This document shows, one piece after another, positions 34,710 to 42,917 of a stretch of DNA of 64,000 bases (its first letter is position 1; each line of letters starts with the position of its first letter). Both the position numbers and the translations under genes were made by a program. Origin of the DNA: Lysinibacillus macroides (GTDB lineage: Bacteria > Bacillota > Bacilli > Bacillales_A > Planococcaceae); NCBI RefSeq assembly GCF_001281525.1, contig NZ_LGCI01000005.1, positions 566,554 to 630,553 of the forward strand. Direction: 5' to 3'. The notes under the pieces are model-generated. The model was not told the DNA's origin. It did no database searches and worked only from the letters and a program-made list of their open reading frames with translations.

Positions 34710-36401
34710 CATTGTCATGAACTGCTTCTTGTTTTGTTGAATAAATTCCAACATGTATTGATGTTGGTCTGCAAAATTAAATTGAATTGTAATTTCATTA
34801 TTTTCATGAATGTAAATCGTATCAATCAACTCAACCAACAAACCTCGGTCAAGTGTTTGGATATTTTGATATTTCAAAAATATTTGGAGATAGGGATGAT
34901 TCACGCCGATTCCTTTTTGAATAGTGGACATTTCTGTTTCTAAGTTAGCCATAACTTGTGTCACTTCATCTGCTTTCTGTTCAAATTTTGCTTTCATTCG
35001 CAAGTATTCAACTTTTGTAATATCTCCACATTTCCAGTCTATATATAGATTATCTGTAACGGCTGTTATTTTTTCTAATTCCTGTTGTTTAACCTTGTAT
35101 AACTGTTCTAATTGTTTCGATTTTGTCCGAATGATAGGCTGTTTGTTAATGGCTTTAATGATGGTTGCCATATCATCAATAAGTGCTATTTGTGCTTGAA
35201 TCGCTCGTAACACCGTTTCTGTGATGCTCTCTGTACTCATACTGTGTCGTGTGCATTTCTCTTTATGTTTAATCGCATAGGTAGAGCAAACATAGTAGGC
35301 ATATTCCTTCAATCCCGACTTTGTTTGTCTGCGATAGGACTTCCTTGTCATGCCCATCCCACAGTCTGGACAACGAAGGAAGCCAGAAAAAAGATGCACT
35401 TTCTTTTCAGATGGTGCGGTACGAGTATCTCGTTTTTGTAAACTTTGTGCTTTTTCAAACAAAGCCATCTCAATAATCGGGTCATGTGTGTTTTCTACTA
35501 CAAACCATTCATCTTTTGGTGGCGTGATTTTATCATGAATTTTATAACTAATTACACGTTGTTGACCCTGTACCATTGTCCCGATATACATTTTATTGAT
35601 TAAAATACGACCAATTGTGCCAATACTCCACATGCCATCATTTTTAGCATCATTGGGTGTTCGATGATTAAACCCTCTTTGCTGTTTATATTGAGAGGGT
35701 GTCGGAACGCCTAACTCATTTAAATGTTTGACAATCCCAGATTTACTCATCCCATCATAAACGAACCAATGGTAAATATTACGGACAACTTGTGCGGCTT
35801 TTTCATCAATGATGAGGTGATTTTTATTTTCAGGATTCTTTTTATAGCCGTAAGGCGCAAATGCGCCAATAAATTCACCATTTCGGCGCTTTGTGTCAAA
35901 AGTACGGCGAATATCGTTTGATATACGAGCAGCGTAACGGTCATTTAATAGTCCTGCCATTGGCACTTCTAATCCCTGTACGACCTCTGGATTTATATAG
36001 GTGTCAATAGCTGGGTCGCCTATGCTAATAAAGCGCACATTGTAGAGAGGGAATATTCTTTCTAAAAAATAGCCTTGGTCAGAATAATTTCGAAAAGCTC
36101 TCGCAAGCGTCTTACAAATAATACAGTCCACTTTACCTGTTTCAATATCTCGTATCATCCGTTGAAAATCTATTCGCTCGTAATCTGTCGTACCTGATTG
36201 TCCATCATCTATATAGTAGTCAACAAGTACATACTCACCAATGAAGGTATGGTCAAGGTACTCTTGAATGATTTTACGTTGATTCGTGACACTTAAACTT
36301 TCGTCATGTCCATCATCTTTAGATAAGCGAATGTAAATAGCAATCTTCCATATTTTTTGACGTGGCTTCTGAACTTTTGTATTTTTTCTAATGCGTGCCA
36401 T
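34692..36401 (-). CDS. Large serine recombinase (integrase of the element)
   Basis: About 569 residues from the ATG at 36401. Catalytic domain begins with KIAIYIRLSKDD (active Ser in YIRLS), continues through DDGQSGTTDYERIDFQRMI and CIICKTLARAFRNY; then a recombinase domain, a zinc ribbon (LRCPDCGMGMTRKS ... CSTYAIKHKEKC) and a long coiled coil (about 430-500). This layout is that of TndX/TnpX-type recombinases of conjugative transposons, which both insert and excise. Located at the left end next to the attachment site. Confidence 0.93.
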   Translation of the reverse strand: MARIRKNTKVQKPRQKIWKIAIYIRLSKDDGHDESLSVTNQRKIIQEYLDHTFIGEYVLVDYYIDDGQSGTTDYERIDFQRMIRDIETGKVDCIICKTLARAFRNYSDQGYFLERIFPLYNVRFISIGDPAIDTYINPEVVQGLEVPMAGLLNDRYAARISNDIRRTFDTKRRNGEFIGAFAPYGYKKNPENKNHLIIDEKAAQVVRNIYHWFVYDGMSKSGIVKHLNELGVPTPSQYKQQRGFNHRTPNDAKNDGMWSIGTIGRILINKMYIGTMVQGQQRVISYKIHDKITPPKDEWFVVENTHDPIIEMALFEKAQSLQKRDTRTAPSEKKVHLFSGFLRCPDCGMGMTRKSYRRQTKSGLKEYAYYVCSTYAIKHKEKCTRHSMSTESITETVLRAIQAQIALIDDMATIIKAINKQPIIRTKSKQLEQLYKVKQQELEKITAVTDNLYIDWKCGDITKVEYLRMKAKFEQKADEVTQVMANLETEMSTIQKGIGVNHPYLQIFLKYQNIQTLDRGLLVELIDTIYIHENNEITIQFNFADQHQYMLEFIQQNKKQFMTMKNQVM

Positions 36402-36456
36402 GTTCTTCCAATCCTCTATAATCACATCTTTATTATATCATTTATTGGACATAATT

Positions 36457-36714
36457 TCAGTGATGATAGCTTGAGAAATAGTGTTTTAGTTGCGTAGACA
36501 AGGCGTTTCCATCCTCTAAAAAACGCACATGAACGGTCACATTTCCACATAAGAATTGGTAAGGGTTTTGGATGTCTTGAAGATATTTTTCTAATCGCTC
36601 CAATGCAGGTAAATCATGCCGAATTTGGATATGTCGTATGTCTACAAGGTCTTGTGTTGATTGAGTTGTTTTTTCTTGTTGCATTGCTTGTTCAAGTCCT
36701 TTTAACGCTACCAT
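36457..36714 (-). CDS. Small conserved element protein, resembling DUF6870
   Basis: 85 residues with the pattern LVDIRHIQIRHDLPALERLEKYLQDIQNPYQFLCGNVTVHVRF. I recall this type of small protein next to serine recombinases of Firmicutes conjugative elements (DUF6870), but the assignment is from memory. It may be a directionality or accessory factor; unproven. GGAGGAAGGAAC precedes the ATG, and the recombinase follows closely, so they are probably co-transcribed. Confidence 0.7.
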   Translation of the reverse strand: MVALKGLEQAMQQEKTTQSTQDLVDIRHIQIRHDLPALERLEKYLQDIQNPYQFLCGNVTVHVRFLEDGNALSTQLKHYFSSYHH

Positions 36715-36895
36715 GTTCCTTCCTCCTTACATGTACCATTGTAAGCAATTAAAAATCAGATGGCTGCTGGTACAGCTCCACAGGTATTTCAACCTCTGCA
36801 AGTATTTCTTCCAGCCCTACTCATTGCCTGTGACGCTTTGAACGCTCGGACGGTGACTGTAGGGGCGTATCATTATCTTATGGATGGGTGATGGC

Positions 36896-37033
36896 TCACA
36901 ATCTACCATGATTGTGTAAGACAAAGTAAAGTTCGCTCGTTCCATTTAGGAAGTCGTGGCGTACTTGTCAGGTGGCTAACCATTCATAAAACGTATCTGA
37001 TTTTTTGTTATTCTGCATGATGTTTTCTTTCAT
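36896..37033 (-). other. Short reading frame with an internal TGA
   Basis: From the ATG at 37033 the minus strand reads MKENIMQNNKKSDTFYEWLAT, a TGA at 36970-36968, then in the same frame QVRHDFLNGTSELYFVLHNHGRL and TGA. Both parts look protein-like, so this may be a small gene broken by one stop. The rest of the stretch 36715-37102 shows no gene; its upstream part could hold an RNA, but I cannot support one. Confidence 0.35.
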
Positions 37034-37102
37034 GCTTTCTTTGTCAAAGAGCAAAACTTAATAAGCCTTTAAAGTGAAAGGGGAGGTGCTAACTATTTCC
37101 AT

Positions 37103-37342
37103 TTAAATTTTGAAACCTAAAATAGATTCCATTAGTTTTGAGTGCAAATAGTCACGCATGTCCTCGTCAATACCCCAATAAGTATTGCCTCGTTCATCCC
37201 TAAGTTTTCGCATTGATAAACTCGATATATAGCCATTATAATGCTCTATAACAGCTTGCATGGCTTCGGATTCTCCTTTTGTTGCAGCTACAATGACTGG
37301 ATAAGGTAATAAACCACGTTCATCATTAGTCATCGCATTCAT
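37103..37342 (-). CDS. Tn916 Orf8-like helix-turn-helix protein
   Basis: A 79-residue protein with the pattern PYPVIVAATKGESEAMQAVIEHYNGYISSLSMRKLRDE typical of Orf8 (HTH_16) of Tn916-family elements, thought to regulate the element or act together with the Orf7 sigma-like factor. Its ATG overlaps the stop of orf7. GGAGGTGCGTACTC precedes the start. Confidence 0.85.
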   Translation of the reverse strand: MNAMTNDERGLLPYPVIVAATKGESEAMQAVIEHYNGYISSLSMRKLRDERGNTYWGIDEDMRDYLHSKLMESILGFKI

Positions 37343-37760
37343 GAGTACGCACCTCCAAAAATTGTTTTAACAGCTTGAACGAGCTTGTTCGTCTATACTG
37401 AACTGTACTGCGTGAAATTTGAAGTAATTGCCCAATTTCTACGTCAGATAGTTGAAGGAAATAGTATAGAACAACAACAATACGCTTATTATCAGGGAGA
37501 GTAAGCAAGGCATCTTCAAGTAACTTGGCAGTAATTTTCTTGCCAGCCACTTGAAAAGTTTGTGTGTCCTCATTTTCCTCATAATTATCTACTGTATAAA
37601 GCTGGTTTTCTTCTTGGCGGGTGAGGTTAGAAAAGGTAGTTTCTTGTGATTGCTGTTTGCGCCTTTGATAATAAGTATTGATAGTTGCATTCTTCAATAC
37701 TCGTTTACAAAAGCCATTAAACGCACATCGCACTTGCCACTCTGTACGAATAGATTCCAT
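37326..37760 (-). CDS. Tn916 Orf7-like sigma factor
   Basis: About 144 residues from the ATG at 37760 (GGAGGGAGGTGAGCGC upstream). Region 2-like start (CAFNGFCKRVLKNATINTYYQRRKQQ) and a region 4 helix-turn-helix (ALLTLPDNKRIVVVLYYFLQLSDVEIGQLLQISRSTVQYRR). Orf7 in Tn916 controls transcription of the transfer genes. A damaged partial copy of this gene lies at 37985-38165. Confidence 0.85.
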   Translation of the reverse strand: MESIRTEWQVRCAFNGFCKRVLKNATINTYYQRRKQQSQETTFSNLTRQEENQLYTVDNYEENEDTQTFQVAGKKITAKLLEDALLTLPDNKRIVVVLYYFLQLSDVEIGQLLQISRSTVQYRRTSSFKLLKQFLEVRTHECDD

Positions 37761-37823
37761 GCGCTCACCTCCCTCCGCTATTGCAAAGGTGTCGGTGATT
37801 TCCCCTTTCATAACCTTCAACAA

Positions 37824-37984
37824 TTATTTCTCTGAAATGCCGAAAATAGGATTAATATTTTAAAAAATAATAAATAGGATACAAAAATTCCGAACAAAAT
37901 ATAGGTAGTTAGATATAAAATTTAGTATTCTAATATATACTAATTACACACCTGATTTAGTGATAATTTCTTTTTACAGTATGA
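37824..37984. other. AT-rich gap
   Basis: Upstream region of the orf7-like gene. Its promoter must lie here, but I see no convincing boxes and no gene. Confidence 0.4.
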
Positions 37985-38165
37985 AATTAAAAAAGTCTGT
38001 TTCATGTGATTACTGTTTGCGTCTATGATAATAAGTATTGATTGCTTCATGTTTCAATACTTTTTTACAAAAGCTATTAAACACGCAATGTATTTGCCAT
38101 TCAGTACGAATAAGTTTCATACACTCGACTCTCCCTACTATTGCAAATATATCATTGATTTCTTT
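37985..38165 (-). pseudogene. Degenerate duplicate of the orf7-like sigma gene (5' part)
   Basis: About 180 bases closely follow 37635-37800: both contain GATAATAAGTATTGAT, TTACAAAAGC-ATTAAAC and CTATTGCAAA, in the same order and orientation. The copy has many substitutions and a disrupted frame and lacks the region 4 part and the strong ribosome binding site. It lies directly before the cargo operon, so it marks the junction at which the cargo was added. Confidence 0.8.
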
Positions 38166-38212
38166 TTTATTTTCACCACAATAATACATATAAATCCAAA
38201 TTTTATCCTATA

Positions 38213-38242
38213 TTGACAATGACTACAGCATAATAGTAATAT
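38213..38242 (+). promoter_or_regulatory. Promoter of the blaI-blaR1-like operon
   Basis: TTGACA at 38213-38218 and TAATAT at 38237-38242, spacer 18 bases. The first BlaI-type dyad lies in the spacer and the second directly after the -10 box. Confidence 0.6.
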
Positions 38243-38262
38243 TATAACTATAGCATTGTAGT
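38222..38262. promoter_or_regulatory. Two BlaI-type operator dyads
   Basis: ACTACAGCATAATAGT at 38222-38237 and ACTATAGCATTGTAGT at 38247-38262 share ACTA-N8-TAGT with the same central GCAT. BlaI/MecI repressors bind TACA-TGTA-type dyads; the second site with CTATA-N4-TGTAG is close to this. The same dyad recurs at 39865 before the secreted-protein operon. Confidence 0.7.
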
Positions 38263-38273
38263 ATAGGAAGTAG

Positions 38274-38651
38274 GTGAATAATTTGCCAAAATTTCAAAGT
38301 TTGACTGATACAGAGATGGAAGTAATGCAAATCATTTGGAAACTGAATCGTTCTGTACAATCAAGTGAATTGTTGACTATTTTTTCAGAAAAAGGTTGGA
38401 AAGGACAAACTATTGCTACCTTTTTATCAAGATTAGTAGATAAAGGTTTATTGTCTGTAACAAAAGGAAAAGGGCGTGCAAATATTTATAATCCACGTTT
38501 ATCCTTTAAAGAATATAAAAAATGGGAAGCTCAAAGTTTATTGGACACAATGTATCAAGGGTCTGTGAAAACCTTTTTAGCAACACTTTACGATGAGAAG
38601 GTAACTACTGAAGAATTAGATGAACTGAAAAAATGGTTTTCAGATAAGTAG
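38274..38651 (+). CDS. BlaI/MecI-family repressor
   Basis: 125 residues with the BlaI winged helix: LTDTEMEVMQIIWKLNRSVQSSELLTIFSEKGWKGQTIATFLSRLVDKGLLSVTKGKGRANIYNP has the order of helices known from BlaI, with the C-terminal dimerisation helices and the usual protease-cleavage region. Start GTG at 38274 or TTG at 38283. It precedes the BlaR1-like gene by 8 bases. Two dyads lie in its promoter. Confidence 0.9.
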   Translation: MNNLPKFQSLTDTEMEVMQIIWKLNRSVQSSELLTIFSEKGWKGQTIATFLSRLVDKGLLSVTKGKGRANIYNPRLSFKEYKKWEAQSLLDTMYQGSVKTFLATLYDEKVTTEELDELKKWFSDK

Positions 38652-38659
38652 GTGTATAG

Positions 38660-39817
38660 ATGAATGAGTGGCTAAATTTTATGATTACTTTATCAGTTGC
38701 TGGCAGTTGTGTTTCTATATTTGCATACAGTATTACCGTTATTTCAAGAGAAATATTTACCGCAAAATGGCATTACAGGAACAGGAAATTAGCCCTTTCC
38801 TTCTTCCTGTTACCTTTCTTTTTAATTGCAGAAGTAGCTCTCTTGTTTAAAAAAGATAATCAGCTCATGCAATTAAATTCGCTACCTTTTATACAACAAA
38901 ATACAATCTTATTGACAGAAGCTTTTGTGCAAATGGTATTTATTATCTGGTTGACAGGTGTATTTATAACAAGTATATGGTTCTTGTTTGTGTATCAAAA
39001 ATTATATCGAGAGTTGCGAAGAAACTGTGTGGCAGTCCCTAAAGAACATAAAGTATGGGGAATTTTAGCACAGCTACAAAATGATATGAATGTGAAGCGA
39101 GAGATTAACCTTGTTTATTGTCAAGCGAATATTAGCCCCTTTTTAGTAGGAGTGTTCAAATCAACGATTGTGCTGCCCATATATGCAATTCAAAATGATG
39201 AGTTAACAATGATTCTTAAACATGAATTAATACATGATAAGAAAAAAGACTTATGGATGAAAAGAGCAGGAATTCTAGCAAGAATTCTTCATTGGTACAA
39301 TCCACTGATTTATTTTTTACAAAAAGAATTAACAAAGTGGTGTGAGCTTTCATGTGATGAGGACGTTGTGCTAAAAATGTCTCATACAGAGAGAAAAATG
39401 TATGGCGAAATGATTTTAAATATGATGCAACGTGCAAATCAACAGCCAAATTCACCCTTTTCAGTTTCTCTTTTTACCAAAGGACAAATGAAGTTAAAAA
39501 AGCGATTAATAAGGATATTAGAAGCACAACAGGTAAGCAAGTCGATTGTTATTACAGCTATTACACTATTTTTAGTTTTTGGAAGTGTTGGGATTGTCAG
39601 TGCTACATTCGTATACAAAAATATACAATCTATTTCGGAAAATAAAAATATGGAAATACAATTAGAATATGTTGATATTGATAAAAGAGAAATAGATAAG
39701 AATAGCTCAAAGACAATTTCTGTTAAATTGTCAGATAAGTCTAAATTTTCCGAAGAAGAGTGGTCGAAAATTTTGAAACAAATTGAAAATAATGAAGTAA
39801 TTTTGGAAGAGAAATAA
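38660..39817 (+). CDS. BlaR1-like M56 membrane protease without penicillin-binding sensor
   Basis: 385 residues. Four spans (about 8-30, 42-62, 95-116 and 297-317) and the M56 core with the zinc motif ILKHELIHDKKKD near residue 192 and the LSCDEDVV segment. In BlaR1 an extracellular penicillin-binding domain of about 250 residues follows the last span. Here only about 68 polar residues follow (EIQLEYVDIDKREIDKN ... NNEVILEEK), so the ligand is not expected to be a beta-lactam. On sensing, it presumably leads to cleavage of the BlaI-like repressor. Confidence 0.88.
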   Translation: MNEWLNFMITLSVAGSCVSIFAYSITVISREIFTAKWHYRNRKLALSFFLLPFFLIAEVALLFKKDNQLMQLNSLPFIQQNTILLTEAFVQMVFIIWLTGVFITSIWFLFVYQKLYRELRRNCVAVPKEHKVWGILAQLQNDMNVKREINLVYCQANISPFLVGVFKSTIVLPIYAIQNDELTMILKHELIHDKKKDLWMKRAGILARILHWYNPLIYFLQKELTKWCELSCDEDVVLKMSHTERKMYGEMILNMMQRANQQPNSPFSVSLFTKGQMKLKKRLIRILEAQQVSKSIVITAITLFLVFGSVGIVSATFVYKNIQSISENKNMEIQLEYVDIDKREIDKNSSKTISVKLSDKSKFSEEEWSKILKQIENNEVILEEK

Positions 39818-39822
39818 AATAA

Positions 39823-39859
39823 GAAGTTCTGTATTTATACTTTTTATACAGAACTTCTC
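39823..39859. terminator. Stem-loop after the BlaR1-like gene
   Basis: AGAAGTTCTGTAT and ATACAGAACTTCT form a perfect 13-bp stem about 5 bases after the stop. The plus strand lacks a good T run, so termination may be incomplete. Confidence 0.6.
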
Positions 39860-39864
39860 ACTTA

Positions 39865-39880
39865 ACTATGTGTATATAGT
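39865..39880. promoter_or_regulatory. BlaI-type dyad before the secreted-protein operon
   Basis: ACTATGTGTATATAGT has the ACTA-N8-TAGT form of the two dyads before blaI and the same length. It places the downstream operon under the same repressor, by inference. Confidence 0.55.
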
Positions 39881-39991
39881 TAGATATTTCCTTAATTTTT
39901 AAAGTAATTTTTTTCTCTAAAAGTAATTATTTTAAAAATAATATATATTTTTCATTTTAAATTGATAAATAATGAAGGGAGGTGATAAGAA

Positions 39992-40483
39992 ATGGTAAAG
40001 AGAAGTTTGGTAGCAATGTTTAGTTTAGCTTTGATAGTATTGTTAGGTCATAGTGCTGTAAGTGCTACAGAGATTTCAGTAACTGATTTAGAGGATGTTA
40101 ATTCAGCAATAGAGCTTGTTGAGGCAAAAGGTGACCTCATAAAAGAAGAAGGTTTTAAAGGAATAACACCCTTTTTAAGTGTACAAGTATATTCTTCTTC
40201 TTTAGGAGTAAATCAATATGTTAAGTCAAATACATCTTACTCTGTAAAAAAAGGTGATGCAATAAACATTACGAATCTAACATGGAATCCAACAGGACAA
40301 CAAGTTCAAGTAGGGCTTATTCATGCAACTACAGGTGCTCAATATTGGTCAGGTAATTTTTCTGGAGGAAGTATGAGTAGCGGTTATATCTCTGTACCTT
40401 CTACTGGAAATTATTATCTTGCTATTGGTACGCCATCTACAAACACTATGAATATTAATGTTAGTGGATTATTTAGTTTTTAA
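39992..40483 (+). CDS. Small secreted protein, unknown
   Basis: 163 residues with a signal peptide (KRSLVAMFSLALIVLLGHSAVSA). The mature part has an acidic helix (EDVNSAIELVEAKGDLIKEE) and then a beta-rich domain with regular Gly-Ser-Thr patterns (TWNPTGQQVQVGLIHATTGAQYW ... SGYISVPSTGNYYLAIG). No family recognised; the shape suggests a beta sandwich. GGGAGGTGATAAGAA precedes the ATG. First gene of the cargo operon after the BlaI-type dyad. Confidence 0.8.
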   Translation: MVKRSLVAMFSLALIVLLGHSAVSATEISVTDLEDVNSAIELVEAKGDLIKEEGFKGITPFLSVQVYSSSLGVNQYVKSNTSYSVKKGDAINITNLTWNPTGQQVQVGLIHATTGAQYWSGNFSGGSMSSGYISVPSTGNYYLAIGTPSTNTMNINVSGLFSF

Positions 40484-40531
40484 ATAATTAGTAATTTGAA
40501 AAATAATTTAATTGAAAAGGAGAATCTTATT

Positions 40532-41080
40532 ATGAAAAAATTAGTTTCATTTTTCTCAATTTTTGCATTGTTCTTAGTATTGTTTGTGCCACAAAACGCA
40601 TCGGCAGCAACTACTTACAGCGCTGGTGCAAGTTCACCATCTACTATTTATGCTTATAGCCTCAATACTTGGTCTGGACAAGGTTTCTGGGATTTAAGAA
40701 ATGTAAGCTCTATTCCTGACACAGCCGTTGTGACAGCAGCTAAATTAAATTGGAGTATTTGTACAACTTGTGGTATGTCTTATGATACAACGGTTGTTGG
40801 TCTATTTAAGCAAGATGGGTCTGGCTATCAGATGGATTCAGGTTTTTACAATTATAATTTTGGTGGTCAACCTGTTAAACAAAATTGGTTTGCTAGTTTT
40901 AAATCATCAAAATTCAACGGCTCAGGTTATATACGACCTGTTTTAACATTATTATGGGAAGATTCTACAAGTTTAACATCTGGTACACTTATGTTAAGTG
41001 ATTCTCCTAGTGATGGTCTTACTGGGCAAGCTAATGTTGTTGAAAGCGAAGAATTAATATATGAACTAGTGGAGGAGTAA
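40532..41080 (+). CDS. Secreted protein A (intact copy of the repeated unit)
   Basis: About 182 residues from the ATG with AAAAGGAGAATCTTATT upstream; a longer frame starting at 40496 has no such site. Signal peptide KKLVSFFSIFALFLVLFVPQNASA, then a Ser/Thr/Tyr-rich mature part without a known domain. It has one CTTC pair and ends in an acidic tail (ESEELIYELVEE). The last codons GAG GAG TAA provide the ribosome binding site of the family B gene behind it. Fragments of the same gene stand before the other two B copies. Function unknown. Confidence 0.8.
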   Translation: MKKLVSFFSIFALFLVLFVPQNASAATTYSAGASSPSTIYAYSLNTWSGQGFWDLRNVSSIPDTAVVTAAKLNWSICTTCGMSYDTTVVGLFKQDGSGYQMDSGFYNYNFGGQPVKQNWFASFKSSKFNGSGYIRPVLTLLWEDSTSLTSGTLMLSDSPSDGLTGQANVVESEELIYELVEE

Positions 41081-41083
41081 TTG

Positions 41084-41716
41084 ATGAAAGTTACTTTTAA
41101 CGCAATTAACAATTTGGGAACAGTTTCTACATTTCAAACACAGCAAAGTAAACAACCTTTTAATATCGAAGCAAATGAAATAGATGCTAAACAAGCGAAA
41201 GTCGAAGCATCACGTGAAAAATATGCAGAATTTGTACAATCTTGTAATGCCATTTATCAGGGAGCAACACCCACTCAACTTATGGATAAACAGACAAATT
41301 CTATCAATATTACTAGCGGTGTGTACTATCATTTAGGCTCAGTCAATGGGAAACCCCTTAATGGCACAGCTTTAACTGGTGGTGGCTTTAATTCTAACTT
41401 TAGCCCAATGATACAATGGACAGGAGTTGGTACAAAGGTTACACCCGAACAAGAAGCCGCTTTTAGAATACACCAGTCCTATTCACAAGTTGAACGTCAA
41501 GAAGCAAATGAGCTTGTGGCTGTCTTTATGAGCCTTTCTCGGTTAGCGGAAGGAAAAAAATCTGTGGCTAGTATGAATGATGATGTAATGTTTAAACAAC
41601 ACTTCCCTAAGTTTGCAGAAGGAGTAGGACTTGACTTAAGTAAGCCTTTCACTATTAACGGCAAGTCATTTATGTATTCAAAAGGAGTATTACAGGCAGT
41701 AAATAACGAAGTGTAG
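41084..41716 (+). CDS. Family B protein, element copy 1
   Basis: 210 residues, same family as the chromosomal protein at 4228. Conserved blocks GVYYHLG, NGKPLNGTALTGGGFNSNFSPMI, RQEANELVAVFMSLSRLAEGKKSV and KPFTINGKSF are present. No signal peptide, no membrane span. GTGGAGGAG lies before the ATG at 41084 inside the end of gene A, so A and B are translationally coupled. Function unknown. Confidence 0.85.
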   Translation: MKVTFNAINNLGTVSTFQTQQSKQPFNIEANEIDAKQAKVEASREKYAEFVQSCNAIYQGATPTQLMDKQTNSINITSGVYYHLGSVNGKPLNGTALTGGGFNSNFSPMIQWTGVGTKVTPEQEAAFRIHQSYSQVERQEANELVAVFMSLSRLAEGKKSVASMNDDVMFKQHFPKFAEGVGLDLSKPFTINGKSFMYSKGVLQAVNNEV

Positions 41717-41779
41717 TTGATAAATTGCTGGGGCATAAATATATGTTCCAGCTTTAACGTTATGCTTATCAAGCAAATA

Positions 41780-41881
41780 CTTTTATGGGAAGATTCAGCA
41801 AGTGCAAAATCTGGTACAATCTTGCTAAATGAATCATCTGATGAGATTTTTATTGAAATAGAAGATTTAGGAGAGGAATAA
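41780..41881 (+). pseudogene. C-terminal remnant of gene A before B copy 2
   Basis: Reads LLWEDSASAKSGTILLNESSDE then IFIEIEDLGEE and stop, corresponding to the last 40 residues of protein A. No start codon or upstream part remains. The final GAG GAA TAA still supplies the ribosome binding site for the next B gene. Confidence 0.85.
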
Positions 41882-41884
41882 TTT

Positions 41885-42517
41885 ATGGAGGTAAAACCAA
41901 TTTCATTTAAAAATCTAGGAGCTATTGCTAGTTTTCAAGTACACCAGAATCAAAAGCCTTTTCAAATGGAAGAAATGAAAACATATTATAAACAAGATAA
42001 AATTGAAGCAACACGTAAAAGTTATGCTGAATTAGTACAATCCTATAACAATATTCGTAGAGAAATAAATCCAACGAAATTCGTTAATGAGCAAACCAAT
42101 TCTATTGATATTACGAATGGTGTGTACTATCATCTAGGCTTAGTAAATGGAAAACCTCTGAATGGGACACTTTTAACTGGTGGCGGCTTTAATTCAAATT
42201 TCAGTCCTATGATATGGGATAATCCAAACTCTAATGTTGTAACACAAGAGCAACGAGAAGCCCTTAAAATACATCGTTCATATTCACAAGTTGAACGTCA
42301 AGAAGCCAATGAACTTGTGGCTGTCTTTATGAGCCTTTCTCGGTTAGCTGAAGGAAAAAAATCTGTGGATAGTATGAATAATGATGCTATGTTTATGCAA
42401 CATTTCCCTAAATTCGCTAAAGGGATAGGGCTTGATTTAGGTCAACCGTTTACTATCAATGGAAAATCGTTTACTTATTTGCAAGGAACATTGCAAATGA
42501 CAGATACAGAAGATTAA
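41885..42517 (+). CDS. Family B protein, element copy 2
   Basis: 210 residues. The N-terminal half differs most from the other copies (NQKPFQMEEMKTYYKQDKI ... YNNIRREINPTKF). The C-terminal third shares a 123-base stretch identical to copy 3 (from 42292). GTYYHLG-type and NSNFSPMIW blocks are kept, so it looks functional. Located 3 bases after the gene A remnant. Confidence 0.85.
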   Translation: MEVKPISFKNLGAIASFQVHQNQKPFQMEEMKTYYKQDKIEATRKSYAELVQSYNNIRREINPTKFVNEQTNSIDITNGVYYHLGLVNGKPLNGTLLTGGGFNSNFSPMIWDNPNSNVVTQEQREALKIHRSYSQVERQEANELVAVFMSLSRLAEGKKSVDSMNNDAMFMQHFPKFAKGIGLDLGQPFTINGKSFTYLQGTLQMTDTED

Positions 42518-42552
42518 CCGATAAATCAGCTTTATATGGATATTAAATAATC

Positions 42553-42599
42553 AGAGCTATCATCAATAGTCAATCAGATTTACTATTAATGATAGCTCT
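42553..42599. other. Stem-loop between B copy 2 and the next gene A remnant
   Basis: AGAGCTATCAT-C-AATAGT pairs with ACTATT-A-ATGATAGCTCT. It ends exactly where homology to gene A begins. No T run follows, so it may be an attenuator or a trace of the rearrangement. Confidence 0.6.
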
Positions 42600-42600
42600 A

Positions 42601-42914
42601 AGTTGTGGTATGACTTATGATACAACGAACATTGCTCTATTTAAACAGAATGGTTCTGGTTATCAGATGGATTCAGATTTTACAATTCTAATTTTGCTGG
42701 TCAACCTGTAAGACAAAAATTGGCTAGTTTCAAATCATCAAAATTCAACAGCTCATGTTATATACAACCTGTTTTAACTATATTATGGGAAGATTCTACG
42801 AGTGCGAAATCTGGTTCGTTTATGTTAAATGAATCACCTAATGGAATTCTTGTTGATAAAGATAGCCTTGTTGAAAAGCAAGAAGTAACGTTGGTTAATT
42901 TAAAGGAGGAATAA
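42601..42914 (+). pseudogene. Damaged gene A before B copy 3
   Basis: Homology to protein A starts without a start codon at SCGMTYDTTNIALFKQNGSGYQMDSDF, is shifted by deletion, continues as YNSNFAGQPVRQKLASFKSSKFN and runs to the acidic end NLKEE. Lost are the signal peptide and about 60 residues. The stop region AAAGGAGGAATAA is the ribosome binding site of the next gene. Confidence 0.88.
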
Positions 42915-42917
42915 CCG

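Noticed and set aside
36896-37033. Selenocysteine or recoded TGA
   Set aside because: One TGA in a 44-codon frame of unknown family, with no visible recoding element; a simple nonsense change or chance is more likely.
41717-41779. Hairpin GCTGG...CCAGC after B copy 1 as a terminator
   Set aside because: The stem is short and imperfect and only TTT follows; I could not separate it from chance.
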